Of a DNA stretch of 64,000 nucleotides, positions 14,387 to 22,643 are shown piece by piece (positions within the stretch are counted from its first letter, which is position 1; each line of letters starts with the position of its first letter). The notes below the pieces were generated by a model. The model did no database searches and was not told the DNA's origin. It saw only the letters and a program-made list of their open reading frames with translations. A program made the translations under genes and the position numbers. The DNA comes from Gemmataceae bacterium. Its GTDB lineage: Bacteria > Planctomycetota > Planctomycetia > Gemmatales > Gemmataceae. The stretch covers positions 1-64,000 of the forward strand of contig JAQGHQ010000013.1 in NCBI GenBank assembly GCA_028288765.1, written 5' to 3'.

Positions 14387-16354
14387 TCACGGGCAGGGGT
14401 TGCAGGTCGGGACGCACACCGGGACGTACCGTTTGACGCAATAGCTGACCGTGTACGGTTCCATCGCACAGGTGGTGACCGGGACCATCTTGCAGGACAC
14501 CTCGGGGATGACCTTGCAGGTGGTGTGCGGGACGTACCGCACCCGCTCCTCGCAGACGTAGTTCACCCGGCACTGCCGCTGCACGTGCTGCCGCTGCTCG
14601 CAGACCACCCGGCAGGTGGTGACCGGGACCTGCCGCACGCACTCCTGCGGGACCTGGTCGACGACGCACTTCGTCTCGTACCGGACGTGGTCCTCCTTCA
14701 CCGTCCGGCAGGTCGTGTACGGGACGTGCCGGACCACCTGCTCGGGCACCGTGTAGCACCGCTTCCGGCACTCGTACCGGACGTGGTCCTCCTTCACCGT
14801 CCGGCAGGTCGTGTACGGGATCTGGCACACCTTTACCTCGGGCACCGAGTAACACCGCCGCTGGGTGACCATCCGGACGTGCTGCTCGGGCACCATCCGG
14901 CAGGTGGTGTAGGTGCAGTGCCGGACCCGGGTCTCGGGGACGCTATAGCACCGGTGCCGGGTCTCGTACCGGACGTGGTCTTCCTTCACCGTCCGGCAGG
15001 TCGTGTACGGGATCTGGCACACCTTCTCTTCCGGCACCTGGTAGCAGCGGGACCGGGTCTCGTACCGGACGCAGGTTTCCGGGACGACCCGGCACACGGT
15101 CTTGGTGCAGGTCCGAAGCTCGGTCACCGGCACCTTCCGGCAGACGGGCACCTGGACCGTGGTACAGACCGGCTTGCAGACCATCCGGCAGTCCTTCACC
15201 ACCCGGCACTCCTCGTGCGGGACCCACACCTTCTTGCACACCACCCGGGGGGGGCACTGTACCTGCTGCTGCACGACCGGCCCGGGGCAGTACCGGCTGG
15301 TACAGGTACACGGGTCGAACACGCAGGTCCCGGGCATCCGGACACACTTCGTCACGACCGGCCCCGGGACGCACTCGGTGACCGTCTCGTACCGGCCGCT
15401 GCACACCTTCTCGACCCGCTCGGTGACGACCGGCTCCTGGACGTAATGGACACGCTGCTCGGTCCGGTAGTCGATCTCGGTCCGGTAGCTGGTGACCGGG
15501 ACGCAGTACGACACCTGCTCGTACACCTGCTTGTGGACCGTGTACGGGACCGCGACCTGGTAGTTCTGGACCTCGGTCCGGTAGGTCACGTACCGCTGTT
15601 CGCGGACGTGCTGCTCGTACACCGGGCGGTAGGTGCAGTACGGGATCGCGACCGTGTACGCCTCGGTCACCGGGCGGTTGACGACGTACGGAATCTCGCG
15701 GACGTGCTGCTCGTAGACCGGCCGGTTGACGCAGTACGTCACCGGGACCTGGACCTCCTCCACCACCGGCCGGTTGACCGTGTAGGTGTGGGTCCGGACG
15801 TGCTGTTCGTACACCGGCCGGTAGGTGCAGTACGGGACCGCGACCGTGTAGTTTTCGACCACCGGCCGGTGGTACGTCTGGACCAGTTCCCGGACGTGCT
15901 GTTCGTACACCGGGCGGTAGGTGCAATACGGGACGGCCACCTGGAACGTCCGGGTGACCGGGCGCATGACCGTGTACCGCTGTTCCTGGAGGTGGGTCTC
16001 GTACACCGGGCGGTTCACGGTGTAATTCCGGACCACGTCGAAGGACTCGACGACCGGCCGGCTGATCGTGTACTTCTCGGCGCAGTAGTTGGTCTCCTGC
16101 ACCGTCCGGTAGGTGGTGCAGGTCTCGGCCCGGTAGCAGGTCTTGTACACCGGGCGGTAACAGACCTTCTCGCACCGCTCGATCACCGGCTGGTACTGCA
16201 CGGTGTGGGTGACGCACACGTCGGGGACGCACTGGTCCGGGGTGACGCATGCCGCCGGGTAGCGGCACGCCCCGCAGTGCCCTGCGACCGCCGGCCCGCC
16301 GGCCGCGGCCAGCCCGCCCAGGGCGAGCAGCCAAACCCCGATCAACTTCCTCAT
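14387..16354 (-). CDS. YTV-repeat, cysteine-rich cell-wall protein
   Basis: This 655-residue protein has a signal peptide (MRKLIGVWLLALGGLAAAGG) followed by two repeat zones. The first zone has units of about 30 residues such as YCTYRPVYEQHVRE with YTVNRPVVEE, the YTV motif of planctomycete cell-wall proteins. The second is built of units around CRTVKEDHVRYE and RCYSVPE, with paired cysteines. A Cys-rich linker with CTCTSRYCPGPVV and CKKVWVPHEECRVVKDC joins them. The dense, regularly spaced cysteines suggest disulfide crosslinking in the proteinaceous envelope. The start at 16354 has GGGGGA upstream; a longer frame exists but would move the signal peptide inside the protein. Confidence 0.9.
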   Translation of the reverse strand: MRKLIGVWLLALGGLAAAGGPAVAGHCGACRYPAACVTPDQCVPDVCVTHTVQYQPVIERCEKVCYRPVYKTCYRAETCTTYRTVQETNYCAEKYTISRPVVESFDVVRNYTVNRPVYETHLQEQRYTVMRPVTRTFQVAVPYCTYRPVYEQHVRELVQTYHRPVVENYTVAVPYCTYRPVYEQHVRTHTYTVNRPVVEEVQVPVTYCVNRPVYEQHVREIPYVVNRPVTEAYTVAIPYCTYRPVYEQHVREQRYVTYRTEVQNYQVAVPYTVHKQVYEQVSYCVPVTSYRTEIDYRTEQRVHYVQEPVVTERVEKVCSGRYETVTECVPGPVVTKCVRMPGTCVFDPCTCTSRYCPGPVVQQQVQCPPRVVCKKVWVPHEECRVVKDCRMVCKPVCTTVQVPVCRKVPVTELRTCTKTVCRVVPETCVRYETRSRCYQVPEEKVCQIPYTTCRTVKEDHVRYETRHRCYSVPETRVRHCTYTTCRMVPEQHVRMVTQRRCYSVPEVKVCQIPYTTCRTVKEDHVRYECRKRCYTVPEQVVRHVPYTTCRTVKEDHVRYETKCVVDQVPQECVRQVPVTTCRVVCEQRQHVQRQCRVNYVCEERVRYVPHTTCKVIPEVSCKMVPVTTCAMEPYTVSYCVKRYVPVCVPTCNPCP

Positions 16355-16766
16355 GAGAAATCCCCCGCGCCGCTCGGCTGGTTGCACATCTCAATGCAGG
16401 GTCGTCGTCCGCTGACGGGACGTCATGAGAACTCTGCCCGATGCGCGGGCCGGCCAACAGCTGGGTTTGGTGGTTCCCGGCGGTAGGCCCAGGGCGGAAG
16501 CTCGCGAATCCCGCCCAGAGCGCGAATGCGGCCCGGCCGGCACGCCGCGCCCAGTCGGGGTGGCCCGTCAAACCGGCGTAACCGGACGGGATCGGGCCGC
16601 GGGGGTCGGTCAAGGGTCGGTCGGGAGGGTGGCCCGGTCGCTCTTCGAGCGGTCGGCCCTTCGGCCCCGATGCCTCAGAACCCGCCACCCCCGGCGCGAC
16701 CGGACCACGCCGAATGACCCCGCCCGAGCCCTGTGCCCCGGTCCCGCGGCGGGTATCCTGGGGGGT
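16355..16766. other. 412-base divergent intergenic region
   Basis: The region separates the YTV gene (minus) from the next plus-strand gene. No ORF with a plausible ribosome site, no clear terminator and no recognisable promoter box was found. Both 5' ends must lie here. An imperfect inverted repeat GGCCCGGCCGG-type stretch occurs around 16530-16542, of doubtful significance. Confidence 0.5.
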
Positions 16767-17627
16767 ATGAACACAGCCGCGGCCTTGGACCGGGAGGAGT
16801 ACGTCGAACAGGCGTATTTCTTTCGGATGTTTCGGGAACGAATGGCCGACAACCTGCCGGCCCAGGACATCCTCCAGCGGGCCCACGAGGAAGTCCTGAC
16901 GACCACCCGGCTGCCGTACGCGATTCAGTTCCTGTCCGCCGAGTTGAAACACACCGGCCTACTCGCCAGCGGGTTCACCCGCCTGCCCCACTACTTCACC
17001 GCGTTCCAGGCGTTCGTGGTCCGGCAGGCGGAGGAGGAGGGGCAGCGGTTCGCCGTGCCGACCGCCCTGCTCGTGCTGGAGCGGGAGGCGGCGTACAAGG
17101 CCGACGGCCCCACGCGGCCCGGGCTCTTCGTCTACCAGTTCGAGGCGATCGCCCGGAACCGGCTCGGGTATTCGGACGGGCTCTTCGCGATGGCCGCCGA
17201 CCCGCACTACGACGAGGCCTGGACGGAGTACATCGACATCGTCCGCCGACAGGTCGGGGTGATTGATTTCGGCGACCTCGTGTACCTCCGGTCGGAACAG
17301 TACGTGAAAGACCAACAACGGGTGAACCCGGGGTACGAGTCGACCCGGCCGCCGATCTTCGGTGAAAAGGAAGGGAAAATTGCGAAGGCGAGCCGGGGCC
17401 GCGACCCGCTTTACCTATTCGCCGCACTGCAGCGACAGCTGGGTTACCCGGAGGTGCCGAAGGCCAAGCAACGAGAAGACGCGGGGACGAAATTCGATGT
17501 GATGCAGACGAAACTCAGGGAGCTGGAAACCCGGCTGAGGCTGGCCGAGGCCGAACTCCGCGGGAGCATCGACCTCAGCCAGTTCGGAAAGCCCGACATT
17601 CTCAAGGACGAGGACGAAAACCAATAA
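16767..17627 (+). CDS. Uncharacterised protein with C-terminal coiled coil
   Basis: This 286-residue protein begins at the ATG at 16767, preceded by a GGGGGG ribosome site; a long in-frame extension upstream has no homology features. It has no signal peptide or membrane segment. The N-terminal two thirds (EEYVEQAYFFRMFRERM, RLPYAIQFLSAELKHTGLLASGFTRLPHYFTAFQAFVV, YQFEAIARNRLGYSDGLFAMAADP) look well conserved in style, but I do not recognise the family. The last 50 residues (MQTKLRELETRLRLAEAEL) form a coiled coil. It is likely a cytoplasmic structural or adaptor protein. No operon partner is evident. Confidence 0.75.
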   Translation: MNTAAALDREEYVEQAYFFRMFRERMADNLPAQDILQRAHEEVLTTTRLPYAIQFLSAELKHTGLLASGFTRLPHYFTAFQAFVVRQAEEEGQRFAVPTALLVLEREAAYKADGPTRPGLFVYQFEAIARNRLGYSDGLFAMAADPHYDEAWTEYIDIVRRQVGVIDFGDLVYLRSEQYVKDQQRVNPGYESTRPPIFGEKEGKIAKASRGRDPLYLFAALQRQLGYPEVPKAKQREDAGTKFDVMQTKLRELETRLRLAEAELRGSIDLSQFGKPDILKDEDENQ

Positions 17628-17712
17628 CTGCTACGGCTGGTGTGTAAGCCTTCTGGCGAGTCTCGGCAACGAGGGGGAGCATGGTCGCACACCACACCCC
17701 CCCTGACCCAAT

Positions 17713-17937
17713 TCAGGCGCTGGTCGGCTTGTTACTCCGGAACGCCTGCATCACCTCGTACAGGTCGTGGCTGACCATCACCTCGTCGTCGAGGAAGTCC
17801 TTCAACCAGATGAAGTTCATCCGCTGGGCCATGGCCGCCAGCGGGAGCAGATCGCCGAGCCGGACGCAGACCTCCGGGTCCGGGCGGTCGTCCGCCAGGG
17901 GCTCGGAGGGGGAGAAGAGTCGCAGTCGTGAGGACAT
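17713..17937 (-). CDS. Small conserved-looking protein, 74 residues
   Basis: The ATG at 17937 has GGAGA 8 bases upstream. The product is 74 residues with the core PEVCVRLGDLLPLAAMAQ and NFIWLKDFLDDEVMVSHDLYEVMQAF. No family is recognised. There is no signal peptide or membrane segment. The sequence is acidic in the middle and the predicted helices could form a small helical bundle. The reading frame stays open upstream to 18066, but without a ribosome site. It is convergent with the uncharacterised gene at 16767. Confidence 0.55.
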   Translation of the reverse strand: MSSRLRLFSPSEPLADDRPDPEVCVRLGDLLPLAAMAQRMNFIWLKDFLDDEVMVSHDLYEVMQAFRSNKPTSA

Positions 17938-18183
17938 GCCGGATCTCCGTATACCGACGCCGGTCGGACAGGCAGTTGCGAACCACCCCAAGCCGGTACG
18001 GGTCCCCTCACCCGTACCGGGCTTCCGCTCGGAAGGCCCATCCCCCCAGCATCTCAGTTGATTCACATCGACCGGGACACCGCCGCACCTTGACGCGCAC
18101 CGGTCCGGTCGGCGGTTTTCCGTCCGGCACCACGGTAAGATGTTCCGGGGCGTGAAAGAGTAACGATTGTCCGGAGTGCCCGC

Positions 18184-18747
18184 ATGCTTTCGACCGCGTT
18201 CAAGGAGTGGGCCGTGATCTGCCGGGCGATCGCGGCAGGCCGCCAGTCGTTAATCCTCCGCAAGGGGGGGATCGCCGAAATCGGAGGGGAGTTCCGACCC
18301 GAACACGACCGGTTCCTGCTCTACCCGTCGTTCTTCCACGAACAGCACCGCACGGGCATCAACCCCGACCTCCTCCCCCTGCTCGACGCCGACGAGACCG
18401 ACCGACCGCCGCCCGGGTTGATCCGCTTCACTCACCTCGTGGTCGTCTCATCAGTCCGACACGTCAGCGATCTCGACAGGGCGTTCGCCCTCGGCCCACT
18501 CCACGGGTGGACTGCGGACACAGTCCGCCAACGGTTCCACTACCGCACCCCCGGGTTATTCGTACTGACCGTCCGGGCGTACCAGCTCCCGTACCCCGCC
18601 GAGGTGGTCGAGCGGCCCGAGTACGCCGGGTGCAAGACCTGGGTGCAACTCGATACGCCGGTCTCCGACGCCGGCGCGACCCCGGTGCTGCCGGACCAGG
18701 TGTTCGACGAGTACTCCGGGAAGGTTGCGGCCGCGCTCGGGTCATGA
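18184..18747 (+). CDS. DUF1802 family protein
   Basis: This 187-residue protein begins FKEWAVICRAIAAGRQSLILRKGGIAEIGGEF and then FLLYPSFFHEQHRTGI, the signature of DUF1802: K-E-W-A, a G-R-Q...L-R-K-G-G-I turn, and a FHEQ box. The length matches the family. DUF1802 proteins are found in cyanobacteria, planctomycetes and others, and resemble nuclease- or RNA-binding-associated domains only loosely; no activity is established. The gene stands alone between a 246-base gap upstream and the HTTM pair downstream. Confidence 0.85.
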   Translation: MLSTAFKEWAVICRAIAAGRQSLILRKGGIAEIGGEFRPEHDRFLLYPSFFHEQHRTGINPDLLPLLDADETDRPPPGLIRFTHLVVVSSVRHVSDLDRAFALGPLHGWTADTVRQRFHYRTPGLFVLTVRAYQLPYPAEVVERPEYAGCKTWVQLDTPVSDAGATPVLPDQVFDEYSGKVAAALGS

Positions 18748-18831
18748 CGCGGCCGGCGCCTCGCCCACACCACCGGATTGCGTTCTAAGTTTGGGTCGGA
18801 TCAATGCGCGACCCCCGACCCGGTACGCCTC

Positions 18832-19632
18832 ATGACCGAACCACCCTCGCTATCCCGTCGCGTCCTCGCGGTCGGGGTGGGGATATTCGCACTCTGGGAG
18901 ATCGTCTTCCTCCCGGCCGCGAATCTGATCGACTTTGTCCCCCGCCGGTCCGACCCCCACGACACCGGACCGTCCCTGGACCCGTACCAGAAGCGGGGGG
19001 CGTTCACGACGGCGGAGCCACTCCAGCGGGCGGCCGAGGTCGCGGGGGACGTGCTCGATTTCTGGTCCGAGGCCACCGGTCAGGAACAGGGGTGGAGCCT
19101 GTTTTCCCCGGGCTGCCCACCGCACAGCCTCTTCCAGGCAGTTGAACTCCGGTTTCCCGACGGCGGCGTGGTCGAGATCCGGTCGCGGTTCGAACCGACG
19201 GACCGACTCAACCCCTCCCCGCGTATGCCGCTGGTTCACGACCGGGTCTTCAACTTCGAAGCCTTGCTCACCACGCCGGGCGGGTTTTGCAGCACGGAAT
19301 CCCTCAAGGAGTATCCGGAAATGTGGTCCCGGGAGCTGCCTCCGACCGTGCGTGACCACTACCGGCCGCTCCTGGCGTGGCTCCGGTGGCACGTGAGGGA
19401 GTACCGGAAGACGAACCCGGACCGCGGCGGGCCGGCCGAAGTGATCCTGAAGTACAGGTACATCCCGACCCGGCTGCCGGGCGAGCCGTGGGGGTGGACG
19501 AAACCGGCGATCGAACGCCCCTACGCCCGCTGGAAGCCGGGCGGTGCGACCGAGCCCGGCTACCTCCCCCTCGAAGGGTATGACCCGGTGGCCGAACGGT
19601 TCGTGCGCTTGAAAGCGGAGGGGCAGCCGTGA
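18832..19632 (+). CDS. Membrane-anchored partner protein of an HTTM protein
   Basis: This 266-residue protein starts at the ATG at 18832. It has one hydrophobic N-terminal segment (VLAVGVGIFALWEIVFLPAANLIDF) and a large soluble part with no recognised fold. WSLFSPGCPPHSLFQAVELRFPDG and the closing PWGWTKPAIERPYARWKPG are notable. It overlaps the HTTM gene by 4 bases (GTGA), so the two are coupled. Proteins in this position next to HTTM genes probably work with them, but the reaction is unknown. Confidence 0.65.
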   Translation: MTEPPSLSRRVLAVGVGIFALWEIVFLPAANLIDFVPRRSDPHDTGPSLDPYQKRGAFTTAEPLQRAAEVAGDVLDFWSEATGQEQGWSLFSPGCPPHSLFQAVELRFPDGGVVEIRSRFEPTDRLNPSPRMPLVHDRVFNFEALLTTPGGFCSTESLKEYPEMWSRELPPTVRDHYRPLLAWLRWHVREYRKTNPDRGGPAEVILKYRYIPTRLPGEPWGWTKPAIERPYARWKPGGATEPGYLPLEGYDPVAERFVRLKAEGQP

Positions 19633-20591
19633 CCGCGCAGCCCCGTCTCGTTGGCATCCGGCCGTGGTTCCCGGGTTTCCTCGGCCGCTGGCAGTGGCTG
19701 GCCGAACCGGTGCCGGCTGAACGGGTCGCCGCCCTTCGGATCGCGGCGGCCGCCGCGCTCCTCGTCGACATCCTGTTCGGCTACCTGCCGCACTTCGCAA
19801 TCGTGTTCTCCCCGGACGCGCTCGGCGGGAAGGACCTGTTCGCCCCCCGGTTCCGGGAGGGGCACTTCTACTGGTCGGTCCTGCGGTGGCTTCCGGATTC
19901 GTGGGGCCCGGCCGCCCTGATGGGCGTGTGGGTGGGGTCGGCGGTGGCCCTACTCGTCGGCTGGCGGCCGCTCCTGTCGGGGCTGGTGGCGTGGGCGTGC
20001 GCGGTCTCGGTCTGGAACATCAACCTCGGGCTGACGAACGGCGGCGACCGCCTGCGAAACACGCTGTTCCTGATGGTCGCGGTGAGCTATTCCGGAGCGG
20101 TGTGGGGCGTGTCGGCGCCACGCCGGGGGCACGACCCGGGGCCGGTCCTGGTCCCCGGATGGCCGGTGAAGGTGCTGTTCGTCCAGCTCGCCGTGCTCTA
20201 CTTCTTCGGCGGGTGGTACAAGTTCGTCAGCCCGGCCTGGCGGAGCGGGTACGTGATGTACTTCGTGTCGCACGACCTGGCATGGTCCATGACCCCGGCC
20301 CAGTCCGCGGCTTTGCCGCTCTGGGTTCATCAAGTTTCCGCCTGGGTGACCATCATCTGGGAGCTCGGGTTCCCGGTCCTGGCGGTCCTGAAGCGCACCC
20401 GGACGGCAACCCTCTGGCTCGGGGTGATCTTCCACGCGGCGACGTTCGTGACACTCGAGGTCGGGCCGTTCGCCCTGTACGCCATCGCGTGCTATGCCGC
20501 CTTCGTGCCGTGGGAACGGGTCCGGGATCGAACACGGGGACAAGCAGGAACGAACCACGGAGAGATCGACGGGGCTGGGATTTCAGCCTGA
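19629..20591 (+). CDS. HTTM domain membrane protein
   Basis: This 320-residue protein starts at a GTG that overlaps the previous stop. It has several membrane helices and the HTTM pattern: RIAAAAALLVDILFGYLPHF, RNTLFLMVAVSYSGAVWGV, QLAVLYFFGGWYKFVSPAWR-SG, and WELGFPVLAVLKRTRTATLWLGVIFHAATFVTLEVGPF. HTTM is shared with vitamin-K-dependent gamma-carboxylase, but bacterial members mostly lack a known substrate. The last 16 residues (from QAGTNHGEID) run into repeat DNA: the stop lies inside the inverted repeat at 20582-20708, so the tail is probably repeat-derived. Confidence 0.85.
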   Translation: MTAQPRLVGIRPWFPGFLGRWQWLAEPVPAERVAALRIAAAAALLVDILFGYLPHFAIVFSPDALGGKDLFAPRFREGHFYWSVLRWLPDSWGPAALMGVWVGSAVALLVGWRPLLSGLVAWACAVSVWNINLGLTNGGDRLRNTLFLMVAVSYSGAVWGVSAPRRGHDPGPVLVPGWPVKVLFVQLAVLYFFGGWYKFVSPAWRSGYVMYFVSHDLAWSMTPAQSAALPLWVHQVSAWVTIIWELGFPVLAVLKRTRTATLWLGVIFHAATFVTLEVGPFALYAIACYAAFVPWERVRDRTRGQAGTNHGEIDGAGISA

Positions 20592-20708
20592 AAGGCTGGG
20601 ACAACATTAGCCCAGGGCAACGCCCCGGGTTCCCGAGCCATCGACCCTCTCAACTGGCCGCCCGGGGCGTCGCCCTGGGCTAATGTTGTCCCACCCCTTC
20701 GGGCTGAA
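20582..20708. repeat. Inverted repeat with 48-base arms
   Basis: Arms at 20582-20629 and 20661-20708 are inverted copies with 44 of 48 matching positions. Core words are GGGACAACATTAGCCCAGGG and its complement. The spacer is 31 bases. It sits between convergent genes (HTTM and selA), and its left edge contains the HTTM stop codon. It is likely a mobile or dispersed palindromic element; a bidirectional terminator role is possible. Confidence 0.85.
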
Positions 20709-20764
20709 GACCGAGGTCGACCGCCGAGGCCGGGCCGAGGTGTTCGACAAAAAAACCGTGTGTT

Positions 20765-22195
20765 TTAGCTCTGTGTGCGCTGGGGCTCGGTGGTTCGTTC
20801 CTCTTCTCGACCCGCGGCCGCCACTCTGACCGCCGAGAGCAATTCCTCCTCCTGGCGCTCGAACACAGTCCGCAGGTCGAGCAGCCATTTCCCGTCGCGA
20901 ACGCGGCCCACCACCGCCGGCGCCCCGGCCCGGAGCCGGGCCGCGAACACGGTCTCGCTAACCCCCTCAGGGATGACCGCGATCAGCGCCGTCGGCACGG
21001 CGACTTCGGGCAGCGACCCGCCGCCGACGTACGCCACGTCCTGCCGCACCACGGCGGACGCGATCCCGGGCGAGGCACGGACCCGCGCGGCGAACCCCTC
21101 CGCCCGCTGCCGCAACTCGGCGAGCGGGGTGGTGAGCATCCGGAGCGTCGGGATCTCGCGAAGGGCCTGCGCCGGGTCGCGGTACAACCGGAGCGTCGCG
21201 GCGAGCGCGGCGAGGGTCATCTTGTCGAGCCGGAACGCCCGCATCAGCGGGTCCTGCTCGACCCGCCGGACGAGGGCCGCCTTACCCGCGATGATCCCCG
21301 CCTGCGGCCCGCCGAGCAGCTTGTCGCCGCTGAACAGCACGAGATCCGCGCCGGCGGCGATCCCGGCCGAGACCAGGGGTTCGCCGGGCAGGCCGAACGG
21401 GGCGAGGTCGACCGCCTGGCCGCTCCCGGCGTCATCGATCACCGGCAGGTTGTGCTTCTTCCCCAGTTCGACGAGATGAGGGAGGTCGACCGATTTGGTG
21501 AACCCGCGGACGCGGTAGTTGCTGGTGTGGACCCGCATCAGGGCGGCGGTGTTCGGCCCGATCGCCTGCTCGTAGTCGCCCGGCCGGGTGATGTTGGTGG
21601 TCCCGACTTCCCGGAGCGTCGCCCCGCTCACCCCCATGATGTCCGGGATGCGGAAGCCCCCGCCGATCTCGATGAGCTGGCCGCGGGAGACGATCACTTC
21701 CTTCCCCGCGGCGACGGCCCGCAGGACGATGACCGTCGCCGCGGCGCAGTTGTTCACCGCCGTCGCCGCCTCGGCCCCGGTGAGCGCACAGAGCCCGGCC
21801 CGCACGTTGGCCTGGCGTGACCCTCGTTTGCCGGTGCCGAGATCGAGTTCGAGGTTCAGGTACCCGCGGGCCGCCTCGTAGGCCGCACGGGCCGCGTCCT
21901 CGTGCAGCGGCGCGCGGCCGAGGTTGGTGTGCAGGACGACCCCGGTGGCGTTGATGACGGGGCGCAGGCGGGGGGCGGCGGCGAGCCGCGCGACGATCCG
22001 GGCCACGACCGCGGCCGGGTCGGTAAGCCCGGCGACGCTTTCGCCCGCGGCCAGCGCCGCCCGCAGGGCCTCGAGCTCGGCCCGGGCCGCGTCGGCCACG
22101 ACGGCGTGGGGGTGTCGGGCGCGGGCGGCGGCGAGCGCGGGGAGTTCGAGGAGCTTCGCGACGGAGGGGAGCTGGCGGAACGGGTTCTCGCTCAT
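20765..22195 (-). CDS. selA: L-seryl-tRNA(Sec) selenium transferase
   Basis: This 476-residue protein begins MSENPFRQLPSVAKLLE and has the full SelA layout: INATGVVLHTNLGRAPL (81-97), TGKRGSRQ (121-128), DDAGSGQA (254-261), and the PLP-lysine motif SGDKLLGGPQAG with K292. It converts Ser-tRNA(Sec) to Sec-tRNA(Sec) using selenophosphate. The ATG at 22195 overlaps the stop of a small membrane-protein gene by 4 bases. Its last 14 residues (REEERTTEPQRTQS) are low-complexity and run into repeat-like DNA. SelB and SelD are not in the window. The SelW-like selenoprotein at 10288-10530 is a probable client. Confidence 0.97.
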   Translation of the reverse strand: MSENPFRQLPSVAKLLELPALAAARARHPHAVVADAARAELEALRAALAAGESVAGLTDPAAVVARIVARLAAAPRLRPVINATGVVLHTNLGRAPLHEDAARAAYEAARGYLNLELDLGTGKRGSRQANVRAGLCALTGAEAATAVNNCAAATVIVLRAVAAGKEVIVSRGQLIEIGGGFRIPDIMGVSGATLREVGTTNITRPGDYEQAIGPNTAALMRVHTSNYRVRGFTKSVDLPHLVELGKKHNLPVIDDAGSGQAVDLAPFGLPGEPLVSAGIAAGADLVLFSGDKLLGGPQAGIIAGKAALVRRVEQDPLMRAFRLDKMTLAALAATLRLYRDPAQALREIPTLRMLTTPLAELRQRAEGFAARVRASPGIASAVVRQDVAYVGGGSLPEVAVPTALIAVIPEGVSETVFAARLRAGAPAVVGRVRDGKWLLDLRTVFERQEEELLSAVRVAAAGREEERTTEPQRTQS

Positions 22196-22422
22196 GCCGC
22201 GCCCGGGTCCTTGCCGGCGTGGAGCACCCGGACGATTTCGTCGGGCCGGAACCCGCGCTCGATCATCGACCGTTTGAGGGCCGCGTTCCGCTCGTCGGCC
22301 CAGGCCTTCCGAAGGTTCTCGGCGACGGTCGAGACGATCAGGAACAGCACGCCACCGCCGAAGGTGAACGAGACGAACAGGACGGCGACCAGATCCTTCG
22401 CGAGCGCTTCCTCGATCCCCAT
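22192..22422 (-). CDS. Small single-pass membrane protein coupled to selA
   Basis: This 76-residue protein has one membrane segment (LVAVLFVSFTFGGGVLFLIVSTV, about 11-33) and a charged cytoplasmic tail: AENLRKAWADERNAALKRSMIERGFRPDEIVRVL. The tail motif K-x-x-MIERG-..-DEI resembles short helical tails found next to planctomycete membrane proteins, but no family name is assigned. It shares ATGA with the selA start, so they are cotranscribed and coupled. A link to selenium metabolism is not implied by the sequence. Confidence 0.7.
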   Translation of the reverse strand: MGIEEALAKDLVAVLFVSFTFGGGVLFLIVSTVAENLRKAWADERNAALKRSMIERGFRPDEIVRVLHAGKDPGAA

Positions 22423-22600
22423 CGGCCACCCCCGAGTTGGTGGGAGGGAGACACCGGCCGCCGGGTAGCGATTTCGGGCCCCAGCGGGGGCTTCGCCGCC
22501 GGCGGGCGGGGATTTCATCCGCCGGGTCAAATTGTCGCAAAAAACCGCGCGACAGGCAAATCGACACGATCTTCCCGGCCGGCCGGCCGAGGCTACAATT

Positions 22601-22643
22601 GGCGATAGCAATCCGAGCCAGATTTCAAATCGGTGATAGCGAT
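22601..22643 (+). promoter_or_regulatory. Direct repeat ahead of the LysR-type gene
   Basis: GGCGATAGCAAT (22601-22612) and GGTGATAGCGAT (22632-22643) match at 10 of 12 positions and are 31 bases apart, about three helical turns. The second overlaps the start codon. It could be a site for autoregulation. The spacing does not match the four ATAG/CTAT boxes of the E. coli OxyR consensus. Confidence 0.3.

Noticed and set aside
14387..16354. Regular DNA repeats resembling a CRISPR array
   Set aside because: The repeats are in frame with a signal-peptide protein, spacers are also repetitive, and no cas gene is present.
14525..16486. A 653-codon open frame antisense to the YTV gene
   Set aside because: Repetitive, high-GC DNA with few stop codons creates long antisense frames. 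The product is rich in Leu, Val, Asp, Arg and His, without a signal peptide or known motifs, whereas the opposite strand has a signal peptide and YTV repeats.
22601..22643. Calling an E. coli-type OxyR operator
   Set aside because: The ATAG words are 31 bases apart, while the consensus needs 22-base spacing with intervening CTAT words.
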